Below the pieces are notes generated by a model. That model saw only the letters and a program-made list of their open reading frames with translations, had not been told where the DNA came from and ran no database searches. Shown piece by piece: positions 55,577-64,000 of a stretch of DNA of 64,000 nt; the stretch's first letter is position 1; every line of letters begins with the position of its first letter. Source of the DNA: Vibrio tubiashii (GTDB lineage: Bacteria; Pseudomonadota; Gammaproteobacteria; Enterobacterales; Vibrionaceae); assembly GCA_000775715.1 (NCBI GenBank), contig JRWQ01000008.1, positions 346,630 to 410,629 on the forward strand, in the 5' to 3' direction. Both the position numbers and the translations under genes were made by a program.

Positions 55577-55982
55577 TTATGCTTACAATTTTATCCTCAT
55601 CTCTTTCACCAGATCTTGCCTAAAATCAATGTTTTCATTTTTTCGCTAGATGAAGAAACGAATATACCCCGCAGTTGGACGTCATCGGTGGTTAGGTAAA
55701 ACTTGGTTCGCACTTATCACAGCAGCGCCATACACGTTAATTTTTAACAACACGAAACGTAAAACAGGGCCATCCATACTGCAAAAAACGTCAAAATCAC
55801 CAACGTCAATTCCGTCAAAATGCCCGATCAATTTATAGGTTTTACTGACAGATTCATTGCATAAATTATAAAAGCCGATAATTACCAATATAAAACAGTT
55901 ACTTAAAAAGAGTCGCTTTTATCATGATACCTTGGCGTTAATTTTATAAGTAAAATAAGTTCAGGAAGTTATATTTATTTGC
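55577..55982. other. Intergenic region between feoABC and tfoR
   Basis: About 400 bases, AT-rich, with divergent promoters of feoA (minus) and tfoR (plus). TATATT at 55970-55975 is a plausible -10 for tfoR with no good -35, as expected for a promoter needing an activator (TfoS). Short unsupported reading frames lie here; I see no real gene. Confidence 0.5.
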
Positions 55983-56111
55983 GTCGAGAGGGTACGCCTC
56001 ACGACAAGATTGAATTCCAGAGGTGGTGCATCGCGCACCACTCCGGCAGCAAGCGAAGGTGTCATTGACACCCGTGGTATAGTCCCCCCGGCTATACCAC
56101 GACATTTTTTT
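55983..56111 (+). ncRNA. tfoR: TfoR-like small RNA activating tfoX translation
   Basis: No protein is encoded, but three consecutive hairpins stand out on the plus strand: GTGGTGC/GCACCAC (56023-56041), GGTGTC/GACACC (56058-56072) and a 9-bp GTGGTATAG/CTATACCAC terminator (56074-56100) followed by seven Ts (56105-56111). In V. cholerae the chitin-induced 102-nt TfoR sRNA lies exactly here, between feoA and tfoS, and activates translation of tfoX, the competence master regulator. Identification rests on this position and shape, not on a sequence comparison. The 5' end is uncertain: about 55983 from the -10, or about 56010 if the length is 102. The terminator loop holds six Cs. Confidence 0.8.
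56074..56111 (+). terminator. Intrinsic terminator of tfoR
   Basis: Perfect 9-bp stem, nine-base C-rich loop, spacer GACA and seven Ts. Confidence 0.88.
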
Positions 56112-56386
56112 CTTCTCTCTCCTCTCCCAAGTTATCTAACTATTACTTTTTATATCCAAGCGCCCGCATTCCTGAAGCACCTTACTCTATACACATAGCC
56201 TAAGTTATCAGCACGTGAATGAAACTAATCGTCATGTAATAGGAAATAACTCGATATTCATTAAATCGTACAGAGAAGTTATAGACGCCCCTATACCGTC
56301 TACACATAGCAGAAATGGCATTGGATATCATTGATAGGAATAAACGGGAACAGGATCAACCTAGCTAGACAGGGAGCAGTTGATGG
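56112..56386. other. Gap between tfoR and the end of tfoS
   Basis: About 275 bases between two convergent transcripts. Pyrimidine-rich tract after the tfoR terminator, otherwise AT-rich. I see no gene; a clear terminator for tfoS was not found. Confidence 0.4.
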
Positions 56387-59300
56387 CTAATAACGGCTTT
56401 GATCTTCGACAAACTGTGTTGGCGACATACCAAAGCGGTGCTTAAATCGTTGGCTAAAGTATGACGGGTCATTGAAGCCACATTCAAACGCGACATCAGA
56501 AACCTTACCTCCGGCTAACAACCGTCGACATGCGATATCTAAACGTACTTCCGTAAGGTATTCAGTAAAGGTTTTTTCGATCATAGCTTTAAGCCGACGT
56601 TGTAAGCTGCGCTCGGAGACATACAACATTTTGGCGGCGGCCGAAGTGCCAAACTCTGGGTCTGCATAGTTCTCCTCAACCAATTGAACGACTTTGGCTA
56701 ACCATGGGTCTTTGCCTACAATATCGCTCTCGTCTTGCTCATCAGGCATAACCACAGGGCTAGTTTCAAATGAGCTACTCTCTCGCCAACTTATTTCTAA
56801 CAAGTTTCTTTCTTTGGAGCAGAACCACTTCAGTTGACCACCGCTTAGCTCAACCAGTTTATTAAGATTTTCCAAGAAAGTAGCATTACTCGAACACGCA
56901 TCATAGGCATCCCCTTGATCTAACATAGAGAACGTCACCATACCCGCTCTTTTCAGCAATTGAATCACCACGGTTTGATTGCGGTAGCAACGACGTAAGA
57001 TGCCATCGAATAAGATATTAAAGGTCTCATCGAGATTAAAATCATTGAGCTGAATAAAAACATCATCTTCAGCATCGATTTCAACACTGACACCAACCTT
57101 AGACAGTTCATTTTTCCAACTACTTACCACTGAATGAATAATCATGGTCAAGTTGAACACCGGGAGCGCTTGCCCATTCGTTGAGCGGACATTCACCAAC
57201 ATTTCGAGTTCATTTTCAATCAACTTGGCGAGCTGCTCGTTGCTCAAGCACGCTACATCGAGGTTTTTTAACCTATCTTTAAGCTGATTCACGGACTGAC
57301 TGTATATCATCCAACGAACCTGAAGCTGTTTACGCAGTTGGTGGTTATTACCCAGCAGGACACGACTCTGGTGACGAAGTTGATTGGTTTTTAGCGCCAC
57401 TTGGGCTTTGAGTTGCTTATTTGACTCCGTCATCATTCGTGAACGCCAATAAACAATCATAGCAATAAGAAGCAGCACACCAAGAAAATAACCAACAAAC
57501 GCGAGCTGACTTAGAAACCAAGGCTCTGTTATCACAAATTGATAGCTATTACTTTCGCCTTTGACTCTGCCGTTCCTCACCGGACGCACTTCCAATTGAT
57601 ATTCTCCAGGCATCAGGTGATCTATCGTCAGCGTACTACCATCAAGAGACTGCCAGTTGTTACTTTGATTGAGACGATATTCAAGATCGATGTTATTGAC
57701 GCTCGGCAAGACGCCAAATTGAAAAAACATCGACTGACCATAAGAAACTCGAGGCGTTTCGTTAACCGTTTTCGCCAACGAATAGAGATCTTGGTTAATC
57801 TTAACTTGGCTATATATCACTCGCGTATCGGGCAGGCGGCTTACGATAAGCTCTTGGGTGTCGGTTTTAACTAAACTACTTTCAGCACCAAGAAGAATCG
57901 TCTGTTCACTGTTGTTTAAATAGCTGCACACTCGAGGGAGAAACTCATTACTCACAACACCAAACGGCTCACCGTAGTGCTGTACTAATGCTCCCCTTCT
58001 TGCATAACGAGACAAACCCGCAGAAGAAGTTAGCCAAATACCGTATTGGTTTTCAATCAAGCACTTAGGTGTTACATGACTGTTAACCATTTCAATGGGT
58101 TCGACGTTGTTCTTATTTAAATCTAAGCGATACAGTCCATAACGGCTCGCAACCCAATACTCATCATCGTCGGCCTGTACTGCATCAATAACTTCACCGT
58201 AGGAGAAACTTTCACCTGCAAAACTTATTTCTCGCCCTCTAAGTGTATAAACACCGTGCTCTGTACCTAATATCACATAGTTTTGAGACGTCACCGACAT
58301 ATGGGTCAACTGCGCTGGCAGATGTTTCTCAATCATCCATCCAGAACCATACTGGGTGAGTTTTTTGCTCTCTAGCTCATAGCTCCAAAGATACGTTTCG
58401 CTTGCCCCCCATAAAATCCCTTTGTGATTAAACTCGATGAAACGAACGCTGGTACTCTTGAGGAAACTCGGTAAGTCATCATCAATCGGCTTCCCTGTTT
58501 CAGCATCAATACAAACAATACCTTTATCCGTCGCTAACCAGAGTACGCCATTACGCTCTTCGACATCGTAAACACTGCCAGTGTAGAAAGTTGTGCGTTT
58601 GCCCGAATTGAGGACATTCTGGCCAAACACTCCCCTATTAGTTAAAAACCAATAGCCGTCACCAACTTTCTGCGGATAGATATCAATCAGTTTTTCACCA
58701 CGACTAACAAGTGACATTGCTTCGTTGGAATAGCGAATAAATTTATGCGAATAAAGTGAGAAGTAGCGAATACCTCGATCAGTCGCAACCCATAACCCAC
58801 CAACATGATCATTTAGAAGTGCGTAGATTTTTTCTCCAGAAAGGGTATTTCCCGCACCAATACCCTGCTCAAACTTCTCGGTTTTACCAGTCAGAAAAGA
58901 GTGCACATATAAGCCGTTCTCTGTACCAATCCAATACTCTTTGCTGGTTTCGCTAATGCTTAGTACATGACTGCCGGATATAGTTTGAATCGGCTGATCG
59001 GGTTTCTCAATGTTGAAAATCAGCGCTCCGTTTAAGGATCCAACAATCAACTCGCGACGTTTTTCCGAGTAATAAAGCCTCTCGACATAATGCTTACCGG
59101 AGCTGACCACATGCGCAAATTCATCCTGTTGCGAAAGAAATACCCCAGCATTAGTGGCTAGTACCCATTTGGAAAACATGAAAATAGCATCATTAATCTC
59201 AATCTGAGTAGATTGATTGTATTGATACAGCTCGGAAAGAGAGTAAGTATTGATTTCCTCGCTATCGAGATTGTAAGTATAAAAGTTCGTTTCATCCGAT

Positions 59301-59695
59301 ACCCAGATAAAACGTTTAGACGAACCAATATTTTGAATCTCACTGCCCGGCGTTAAGCTAAAGGCTAGCTCTTTATCTTGACCAGGTACGCTGCGATAAA
59401 TTTCATGATGAAAAAAAGACCAGAAAGCGTTATCAACAAACGCAATTTTAGATGCTTGGTGGTCGAGTGCTGAACCTTGCTCCGGGAGAATATTCTGACC
59501 ATCGAAGAACAAAACCTGATCACGAACATCTTGCAGCCAAAGACCGCCATCATCAGCTAAGAACAACTGTTTAGCCGCAAACACTTTGCCTTGTGCCAAG
59601 GTCGGCAAAGGATAAAACAGTTTCGGTGATGTATTGGTTGCAAAAGCAACGCCTGTATATAGGAGCAGCAGCAACACAGTTACAAGCTTGTTCAA
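56387..59695 (-). CDS. tfoS: TfoS, membrane-bound AraC-family chitin-responsive regulator
   Basis: A 1102-residue protein with the plan of a hybrid sensor but no kinase phosphorylation sites: signal peptide (to about 19), many two-component-propeller repeats in the periplasm ('GGLWVATDRGIRYFSLYSHK', 'GVLWLATDKGIVC'), a Y_Y_Y-type beta domain at about 665-722, one membrane span at about 730-750, a coiled/kinase-like cytoplasmic region (about 760-965) without a conserved H-box, and a C-terminal AraC helix-turn-helix pair ('ERSLQRRLKAMIEKTFTEYL', 'VSDVAFECGFNDPSYFSQRF'). By position (feoABC, tfoR, znuA) it is TfoS, which senses chitin oligosaccharides and activates tfoR. Transcribed towards tfoR. 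Confidence 0.9.
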   Translation of the reverse strand: MNKLVTVLLLLLYTGVAFATNTSPKLFYPLPTLAQGKVFAAKQLFLADDGGLWLQDVRDQVLFFDGQNILPEQGSALDHQASKIAFVDNAFWSFFHHEIYRSVPGQDKELAFSLTPGSEIQNIGSSKRFIWVSDETNFYTYNLDSEEINTYSLSELYQYNQSTQIEINDAIFMFSKWVLATNAGVFLSQQDEFAHVVSSGKHYVERLYYSEKRRELIVGSLNGALIFNIEKPDQPIQTISGSHVLSISETSKEYWIGTENGLYVHSFLTGKTEKFEQGIGAGNTLSGEKIYALLNDHVGGLWVATDRGIRYFSLYSHKFIRYSNEAMSLVSRGEKLIDIYPQKVGDGYWFLTNRGVFGQNVLNSGKRTTFYTGSVYDVEERNGVLWLATDKGIVCIDAETGKPIDDDLPSFLKSTSVRFIEFNHKGILWGASETYLWSYELESKKLTQYGSGWMIEKHLPAQLTHMSVTSQNYVILGTEHGVYTLRGREISFAGESFSYGEVIDAVQADDDEYWVASRYGLYRLDLNKNNVEPIEMVNSHVTPKCLIENQYGIWLTSSAGLSRYARRGALVQHYGEPFGVVSNEFLPRVCSYLNNSEQTILLGAESSLVKTDTQELIVSRLPDTRVIYSQVKINQDLYSLAKTVNETPRVSYGQSMFFQFGVLPSVNNIDLEYRLNQSNNWQSLDGSTLTIDHLMPGEYQLEVRPVRNGRVKGESNSYQFVITEPWFLSQLAFVGYFLGVLLLIAMIVYWRSRMMTESNKQLKAQVALKTNQLRHQSRVLLGNNHQLRKQLQVRWMIYSQSVNQLKDRLKNLDVACLSNEQLAKLIENELEMLVNVRSTNGQALPVFNLTMIIHSVVSSWKNELSKVGVSVEIDAEDDVFIQLNDFNLDETFNILFDGILRRCYRNQTVVIQLLKRAGMVTFSMLDQGDAYDACSSNATFLENLNKLVELSGGQLKWFCSKERNLLEISWRESSSFETSPVVMPDEQDESDIVGKDPWLAKVVQLVEENYADPEFGTSAAAKMLYVSERSLQRRLKAMIEKTFTEYLTEVRLDIACRRLLAGGKVSDVAFECGFNDPSYFSQRFKHRFGMSPTQFVEDQSRY

Positions 59696-59859
59696 GATAA
59701 TTTGATTCCTGGCAGCATAAAGTTGTCACTACATGGTGACATGTTCGTGTCTTAAAAGGCACTTTGTTATTTTGCGATAATAATTATCTCGAAAATGGAA
59801 GGAATCACAAGTAGGAAAGGGATTTAGTTGATGACTTTATCGAATGGTTCACAGATAAC

Positions 59860-59893
59860 ACCCCGCCAGTGACGTAACAGCCTTTGACGGGGT
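59860..59893 (-). terminator. Weak hairpin after znuA
   Basis: On the minus strand CCCCGTCA pairs with TGGCGGGG with one mismatch across a long loop; no T-run follows. Possible terminator of znuA before tfoS. Confidence 0.35.
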
Positions 59894-59900
59894 CGTTCTA

Positions 59901-60779
59901 TTAATCAGCTAAACAGGTGGTAAAGCTATCAGCCAATGACTGTTTAAACTTGAAGTAACCGCCAGATAGAGCTTCGACGTCGGCCCCTAGTGGATCTAAA
60001 ACTCCAATGTTTGCATCACTACCACGGGTTACAGATTGAACCACCGCAGGAGTATATTGAGGTTCTGAGAATACACAACGCGCTCCATTCTCAGCTAAGG
60101 TCTTACGAATTTTTATTAAAGTTTTCGCACCCGGCTTACGTTCAGGACTAACGGTAAAATGACCTAAGTTATTTAGCGAAAAATCTTTTTCAAAGTAAGT
60201 GTAAGCATCATGAAAAACGAAATAACCCGCTTGAGACACTGGCTTAAGTTGAGCGCGAATCGACTCTTGTTGAGTCGTTAGCTGCTGCTCAAACTCTGCA
60301 AAGTTCTGTTCATACTTAGCTTTATTCTCTGCGTCTATCTCGACAAGCTTAGTTACAATTGCTCGTGCCACTTGCAGCGTTGTTTTATAACCTAGCCAAA
60401 AGTGTGGATCATGAGTACCATGGTCATGACCGTGATGATCATGATGGCCGCCATCGAACTCTCTCAGTTCTAGGCCTTTGATCTCACTAAGGGTAAGTAC
60501 ATTGTTTTGCTTTTCAAGCACTTTAGCTAAAAACGGCTCTAAATCGTGGCCGAACCATACCACTAAGTCAGCACTACGTAGACGCTTTACGTCCGACGGG
60601 CGCAGTGCATAGTCGTGCGGCGAAGTGTTTGAGCCCAGTAGTACTTCAGGTTGCGAAATGTTTTTTGTCAGTTCTACAGTAATCAGTTGAATCGGTTTGA
60701 TACTGGTTAACACTGTAGATGCATGGGAAAATGGAGCGCTGGCGAGCAAAATCGCACAAGCAATAATAATACGTTTCAT
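59901..60779 (-). CDS. znuA: Zinc ABC transporter periplasmic binding protein ZnuA
   Basis: Zinc-capturing solute-binding protein of 292 residues with a signal peptide (cut near 'FSHA|STVL'). A His-rich loop 'GGHHDHHGHDHGTHDPHFWL' is typical of ZnuA, and the remaining metal ligands fall in 'GSNTSPHDYALRPSDVKRL', 'AGYFVFHDAYTYFEKDF' and 'HFTVSPERKPGAKTL'. It delivers zinc to ZnuB. Divergent from znuCB across a Zur box. Confidence 0.95.
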   Translation of the reverse strand: MKRIIIACAILLASAPFSHASTVLTSIKPIQLITVELTKNISQPEVLLGSNTSPHDYALRPSDVKRLRSADLVVWFGHDLEPFLAKVLEKQNNVLTLSEIKGLELREFDGGHHDHHGHDHGTHDPHFWLGYKTTLQVARAIVTKLVEIDAENKAKYEQNFAEFEQQLTTQQESIRAQLKPVSQAGYFVFHDAYTYFEKDFSLNNLGHFTVSPERKPGAKTLIKIRKTLAENGARCVFSEPQYTPAVVQSVTRGSDANIGVLDPLGADVEALSGGYFKFKQSLADSFTTCLAD

Positions 60780-60817
60780 AAGCTGATGAATACTAGCTGG
60801 TTAAAAGAGTTGATAGA

Positions 60818-60832
60818 TGTTACATTATAACA
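60818..60832. promoter_or_regulatory. Zur box between znuA and znuC
   Basis: TGTTACATTATAACA matches the Zur core TGTTATANTATAACA at nearly every position and lies between the divergent znuA and znuCB starts, so one operator can repress both in zinc-replete cells. Confidence 0.85.
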
Positions 60833-60859
60833 TTGGCCAATTGCAAATGAGTTCTATTC

Positions 60860-61645
60860 ATGTCGACACTCGTCGAGCTCAATAGTATTTGCGTTCAGTT
60901 TGGTGAACGCAAAGTACTAGACAACATTTCTCTGCGCCTGAATCGAGGCGAGATTACTACCTTAATTGGGCCTAACGGAGCAGGTAAGTCTACTCTAGTC
61001 AAAGTCTTATTAGGATTATTAAAAGGCAACACTGGTAAAGTAACCAAGGCTAAAGGCTTAAAGATAGGTTATGTACCGCAAAAGTTAAAACTCAATGACT
61101 CATTACCGCTCAATGTTGAACGTTTCCTACGTTTAGCAGGTAAATACAGTAAGCAAGAGATGATCGATGCGCTAAAACTGGTTGGGGCAGAGCACTTGCT
61201 AAAAAGTAATATGCACTCATTATCTGGTGGAGAAAATCAAAGGGTACTGCTAGCACGCGCGCTACTACAGAGACCTGACCTACTGGTACTTGATGAACCA
61301 GCCCAGGGCGTCGATGTTCAAGGGCAGATCGATCTCTATGAGTTGATCGATACTATTCGTCATCGCTTTAACTGTGCAGTATTTATGGTCTCACACGATC
61401 TGCATCTAGTCATGGCCAAAACCGATGACGTAGTGTGTATTAACCACCATGTTTGTTGCTCTGGTGCACCTGCCGATATTGCTCAACACCCAAGCTATAT
61501 CGCGCTATTTGGTCATTCTCAGCAGCAGCCATTTGCTTTCTATCACCATAAGCACAACCATCATCACCATGACCTAGCCGGAAAGCCAGTCGAAGGTGAT
61601 GCTGAAGCTTGTTCACATCATTCTCACGGTCATCATCATGATTGA
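60860..61645 (+). CDS. znuC: Zinc ABC transporter ATPase ZnuC with His-rich tail
   Basis: ATP-binding subunit, 261 residues (E. coli 251). Walker A '[20 protein letters not shown]', signature '[19 protein letters not shown]', Walker B '[16 protein letters not shown]', switch '[17 protein letters not shown]'. The last 30 residues are a His-rich tail ('[16 protein letters not shown]' and '[10 protein letters not shown]') that could bind zinc at the cytoplasmic face. The znuB start codon is inside the final His codons. Confidence 0.96.
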   Translation: MSTLVELNSICVQFGERKVLDNISLRLNRGEITTLIGPNGAGKSTLVKVLLGLLKGNTGKVTKAKGLKIGYVPQKLKLNDSLPLNVERFLRLAGKYSKQEMIDALKLVGAEHLLKSNMHSLSGGENQRVLLARALLQRPDLLVLDEPAQGVDVQGQIDLYELIDTIRHRFNCAVFMVSHDLHLVMAKTDDVVCINHHVCCSGAPADIAQHPSYIALFGHSQQQPFAFYHHKHNHHHHDLAGKPVEGDAEACSHHSHGHHHD

Positions 61646-62423
61646 GTTTTTGCTCCCTTCGATTTTGGCGGGCTTAGGTATCGCATTTATCGCTGGCCCT
61701 CTAGGCTCGTTTGTCGTTTGGCGTCGTATGGCCTACTTTGGCGACACCCTCGCCCACGCCTCTTTAATGGGTCTTGCGCTGGGATTTTTACTAGATATTA
61801 ATCTCTACTTGGCGTTGACCGTCTGCTGTCTGGCGTTAGCGGTCATTTTGGTAACGCTACAAAAGCAACAGTTAGTCGCGACCGACACACTGCTTGGTAT
61901 CCTCGCCCACAGTGCGCTATCGCTTGGTTTGGTTGCAGTCAGCTTCCTAGATAACGTGCGTATCGACTTAATGAGTTACTTGTTCGGTGACTTGTTAGCC
62001 GTAACGCCAGATGATCTCGCTTATATCTATATTGGTGTTGCTGTTGTTTCAGCAGTACTCATGCTGTTCTGGCGATCGCTACTTTCCACCACAGTGAACG
62101 AGGACCTAGCGGCAGTAGAAGGTCACAATGTTGACCTAATGCGCCTACTACTGATGCTAATGGTTGGCCTAGTGATCGCGATAGGGATGAAATTTGTCGG
62201 CGCGCTGATCATGACCTCACTACTCATTATTCCTGCCGCGACGGCACGCCGCTTTGCTCACAACCCAGAGCAAATGGCTATACTCGCCTCGATTATCGGC
62301 GCTGCAGCTGTGCTACTTGGCTTGAGCCTATCATGGCACTACGACACTCCAGCAGGCCCTTCGGTAGTTATTAGCGCTACGGCGATGTTTATGCTTAGCC
62401 AACTATATCGGGTGAGAAGTTAA
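61638..62423 (+). CDS. znuB: Zinc ABC transporter permease ZnuB
   Basis: Membrane subunit, 261 residues from the ATG at 61638 (E. coli 261), overlapping the znuC stop by eight bases. Family segments: '[20 protein letters not shown]', '[20 protein letters not shown]', '[19 protein letters not shown]' and '[19 protein letters not shown]'. It moves zinc delivered by ZnuA. Last gene of znuCB. Confidence 0.96.
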   Translation: MIEFLLPSILAGLGIAFIAGPLGSFVVWRRMAYFGDTLAHASLMGLALGFLLDINLYLALTVCCLALAVILVTLQKQQLVATDTLLGILAHSALSLGLVAVSFLDNVRIDLMSYLFGDLLAVTPDDLAYIYIGVAVVSAVLMLFWRSLLSTTVNEDLAAVEGHNVDLMRLLLMLMVGLVIAIGMKFVGALIMTSLLIIPAATARRFAHNPEQMAILASIIGAAAVLLGLSLSWHYDTPAGPSVVISATAMFMLSQLYRVRS

Positions 62424-62432
62424 CGAAAAACT

Positions 62433-62460
62433 GAGAGGGTTGTCCACAGTGACAACCCTT
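62433..62460. terminator. Hairpin between znuB and the FMN reductase gene
   Basis: AGGGTTGTC pairs with GACAACCCT around CACAGT between convergent genes; the T-run is short. Confidence 0.6.
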
Positions 62461-62463
62461 AAA

Positions 62464-63057
62464 TTACATACCGTAGCGATATGCCTTTCCAGCAGAGACC
62501 ATATCCCGATGAACAGGAGCCAAAGCGCGGGCATAGCTAGCCAGTAGTTTCATCGTGTACTGACTGCGCTCATGCATACTTCGGTCACGACATTGGAAAT
62601 CATTGGTCAACAGCTCTTCCACGTTACGAAAGATGAGGTGATCGGGTAAAAAACATGCGTGATTGTTCTTATTGCCTGTCATACGCAGTTCACTTATTGG
62701 GTACACGCCGTTTATGCTAGCCGACACACTGACCAATAACACAGGCTTATGAGCAAGCTCTTCATCTGTGGTCAACAGTAGGAAATTTTTAAGCGCAGGC
62801 GTCGCCATTCCATGCCACTCTGGCGTGATCAAAACCACTGCATCAGAGCGTTTTAATGTTCCTGCTATTGGCGTCCACTGTCCCCACTCTTCAGTATGTT
62901 GCCAAACGCCTTCATTCCAAAGAGGAAGGTTAATCTGGTTCAGATCGAAAACAGAGCATTCATCAAAGTCCTCTGCCGAAAGAGATTCTATATAGCGCGC
63001 AACTGACAAGCTCTGTGAGTTGGCACGTTGACTACCAGATACAATTGTAATCTTCAT
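62464..63057 (-). CDS. NADPH-dependent FMN reductase-like flavoprotein
   Basis: A 197-residue flavodoxin-fold protein of the NADPH-dependent FMN reductase family: FMN loop 'IVSGSQRANSQSLSVARYI', 'DAVVLITPEWHGMATPALKN' and 'HKPVLLVSVSASINGVYPIS'. The usual 'PEYN' motif is 'PEWH' here. Physiological role not known; it may reduce FMN, quinones or chromate-like compounds. Start taken at the ATG at 63057, one base after the EamA stop; an upstream frame overlaps that gene. Probably one operon with the EamA transporter. Confidence 0.85.
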   Translation of the reverse strand: MKITIVSGSQRANSQSLSVARYIESLSAEDFDECSVFDLNQINLPLWNEGVWQHTEEWGQWTPIAGTLKRSDAVVLITPEWHGMATPALKNFLLLTTDEELAHKPVLLVSVSASINGVYPISELRMTGNKNNHACFLPDHLIFRNVEELLTNDFQCRDRSMHERSQYTMKLLASYARALAPVHRDMVSAGKAYRYGM

Positions 63058-63058
63058 A

Positions 63059-63970
63059 TTAATTCCTTTTATTGGTTGGTGAACATAAACGTAGAGATTT
63101 ACGCGAAGGTGACGCAACGCCGGGAGCGGCTAATGTAATTGCAACAAGTACAAACACAGCCCCTAACAACTGAAGCCAAGTTAGTGTTTGACCAAGAATG
63201 AAATAGCCCAAAACGCATGCAGATACACTGCTCAATAAGCCTAGAAAAGAGACCGTAATTGGAGGCAACTGTTCTATCCCTCGGAACCAAAGGGTATAAC
63301 CCAAAATCGCGCCCACAACACTTAGATATAGATAACCTATGTAGTTTGATGCACTTAAGTGTTCAGGCAGCCCTTCCCCCCACAAAGCCACTGGCAGCAG
63401 CATAAAACCACCGAAAAGCAGTTGCCAGCCAGTAAAACTCACTAAGGTGAGATCGCTTGGCCTACCCCACTTTTTCGTTTGTACAACACCACACGCCATA
63501 CTAACTGTACCGATCAAGGCTACGATAATTCCCGCAAAACTGATTTCTACTGCACTATTGAGCACCAACAGTACAATGCCAATGAAGCCAGCCACGCTCG
63601 CTATAACTTGCCGTGATGACAACTCTGATTTCAGCCACTTCCAACTCAATAGAATCACTATCATGGGCTGAACTGACATGACTATTGACGCCATCCCGCC
63701 TGGCAAATAGGTTGCAGCAAAGAACAGGCAATAGAAAAATAAACCGATATTTAATAAGCCCAGTAGCGCGAGGCGTAATAACCATTTTCTGCTAGGTAGC
63801 GTATTACTCATCAAAACTAGCAGGAGTCCAGCTGGCAAAGCCCTAATCGTTGAAGCTAGCAGCGGGGTTTCCGGTGGTAGCAACTCTGTTGTAATGATGT
63901 AGGTGCTTCCCCAAACAACCGGTGCAATAGCCGTTAAGCCAATTGTCTTAACCTGATGTAATCCTGTCAT
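63059..63970 (-). CDS. EamA/DMT family transporter
   Basis: Inner-membrane drug/metabolite exporter-type protein of 303 residues with about ten spans and two EamA repeats ('PVVWGSTYIITTELLPPETP', 'GGMASIVMSVQPMIVILLSW' and 'SVVGAILGYTLWFRGIEQLP', 'VSFLGLLSSVSACVLGYFIL'). The substrate is unknown; such proteins often export amino acids or metabolites. The ATG at 63970 has GAGG six bases upstream and is preferred over an ATG at 63982. It is complete within the window and one base ahead of the FMN reductase gene. Confidence 0.9.
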   Translation of the reverse strand: MTGLHQVKTIGLTAIAPVVWGSTYIITTELLPPETPLLASTIRALPAGLLLVLMSNTLPSRKWLLRLALLGLLNIGLFFYCLFFAATYLPGGMASIVMSVQPMIVILLSWKWLKSELSSRQVIASVAGFIGIVLLVLNSAVEISFAGIIVALIGTVSMACGVVQTKKWGRPSDLTLVSFTGWQLLFGGFMLLPVALWGEGLPEHLSASNYIGYLYLSVVGAILGYTLWFRGIEQLPPITVSFLGLLSSVSACVLGYFILGQTLTWLQLLGAVFVLVAITLAAPGVASPSRKSLRLCSPTNKRN

Positions 63971-64000
63971 ATCTAGCCTCATTACTTTATAAAAAGTATC

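Noticed and set aside
55682..55888. A 68-codon minus-strand frame between feoA and tfoR
   Set aside because: No ribosome binding site, no family resemblance, AT-rich intergenic composition; it lies in the regulatory gap.
56010..56198. A plus-strand 62-codon frame covering the sRNA
   Set aside because: It runs through three hairpins and an intrinsic terminator and has no ribosome binding site; the region is better explained as tfoR.

Overview
This window is a typical core-chromosome segment of a Vibrio (Vibrionaceae, Gammaproteobacteria). The main evidence is gene content and order: flhA-flhF-flhG-fliA-cheYZA-cheB-parC-parP-cheW-DUF2802 followed by ccmABCDEFGHI, and argS-HIT-feoCBA-tfoR-tfoS-znuACB, as remembered from the large chromosome of V. 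cholerae (about VC2048-VC2083). A second block, recR-ybaB-dnaX-apt-ybaN-rssB-lysR-nitroreductase-fadJI-sigma-antisigma-fadL-fadL, matches the V. cholerae VC1042-VC1056 neighbourhood. The species cannot be fixed from the sequence alone. I saw no prophage, insertion sequence, CRISPR array, tRNA or rRNA gene.

Layout. 1-9 kb: the 3' part of a TonB-dependent receptor, an MscS-type channel, two small Cys-rich proteins (YcgN, YeiW-like), and a cassette of an RstA/RstB-like two-component pair, a DUF2860 outer-membrane protein and a PKD-like lipoprotein. 9-16.5 kb: replication and recombination genes (recR, ybaB, dnaX with an intact programmed -1 frameshift site), apt, ybaN with a 43-residue membrane peptide, an RssB-like regulator, a LysR regulator and a YdjA-type nitroreductase. 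16.6-25.1 kb: fatty-acid use (anaerobic-type fadIJ under a visible FadR operator, an ECF sigma/anti-sigma pair, two tandem FadL porins) and a candidate small RNA upstream of fadI. 25.2-33 kb: mlaA and the complete cytochrome c maturation operon ccmABCDEFGHI. 33.3-46 kb: the polar chemotaxis and flagellar operon, with a sigma-54 promoter ahead of flhA and the ParC/ParP system that anchors chemosensory arrays at the pole. 46-52.8 kb: sixA, an insulinase-family protease, yecM, argS and a HIT protein. 52.8-55.6 kb: feoABC with a Fur box. 55.9-59.7 kb: a structured small RNA and a 1102-residue membrane-bound AraC-family regulator, identified by synteny and architecture as TfoR and TfoS, the chitin-responsive switch for natural competence. 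59.9-62.4 kb: znuA and divergent znuCB with a Zur box between them. 62.4-64 kb: an NADPH-dependent FMN reductase and an EamA transporter that continues almost to the window edge.

The parts most worth a second look are the TfoS/TfoR locus, the candidate sRNA (or attenuator) on the minus strand at about 20217-20385, the dnaX frameshift site with its adjacent -1 stop, the three repeated DEFEKLLDELHG-type motifs and the 36-bp tandem repeat in cheA, a probable non-AUG start for ybaN, the unrecognised 43-codon gene before it, and the uncharacterised RstAB-like/DUF2860/lipoprotein cassette.
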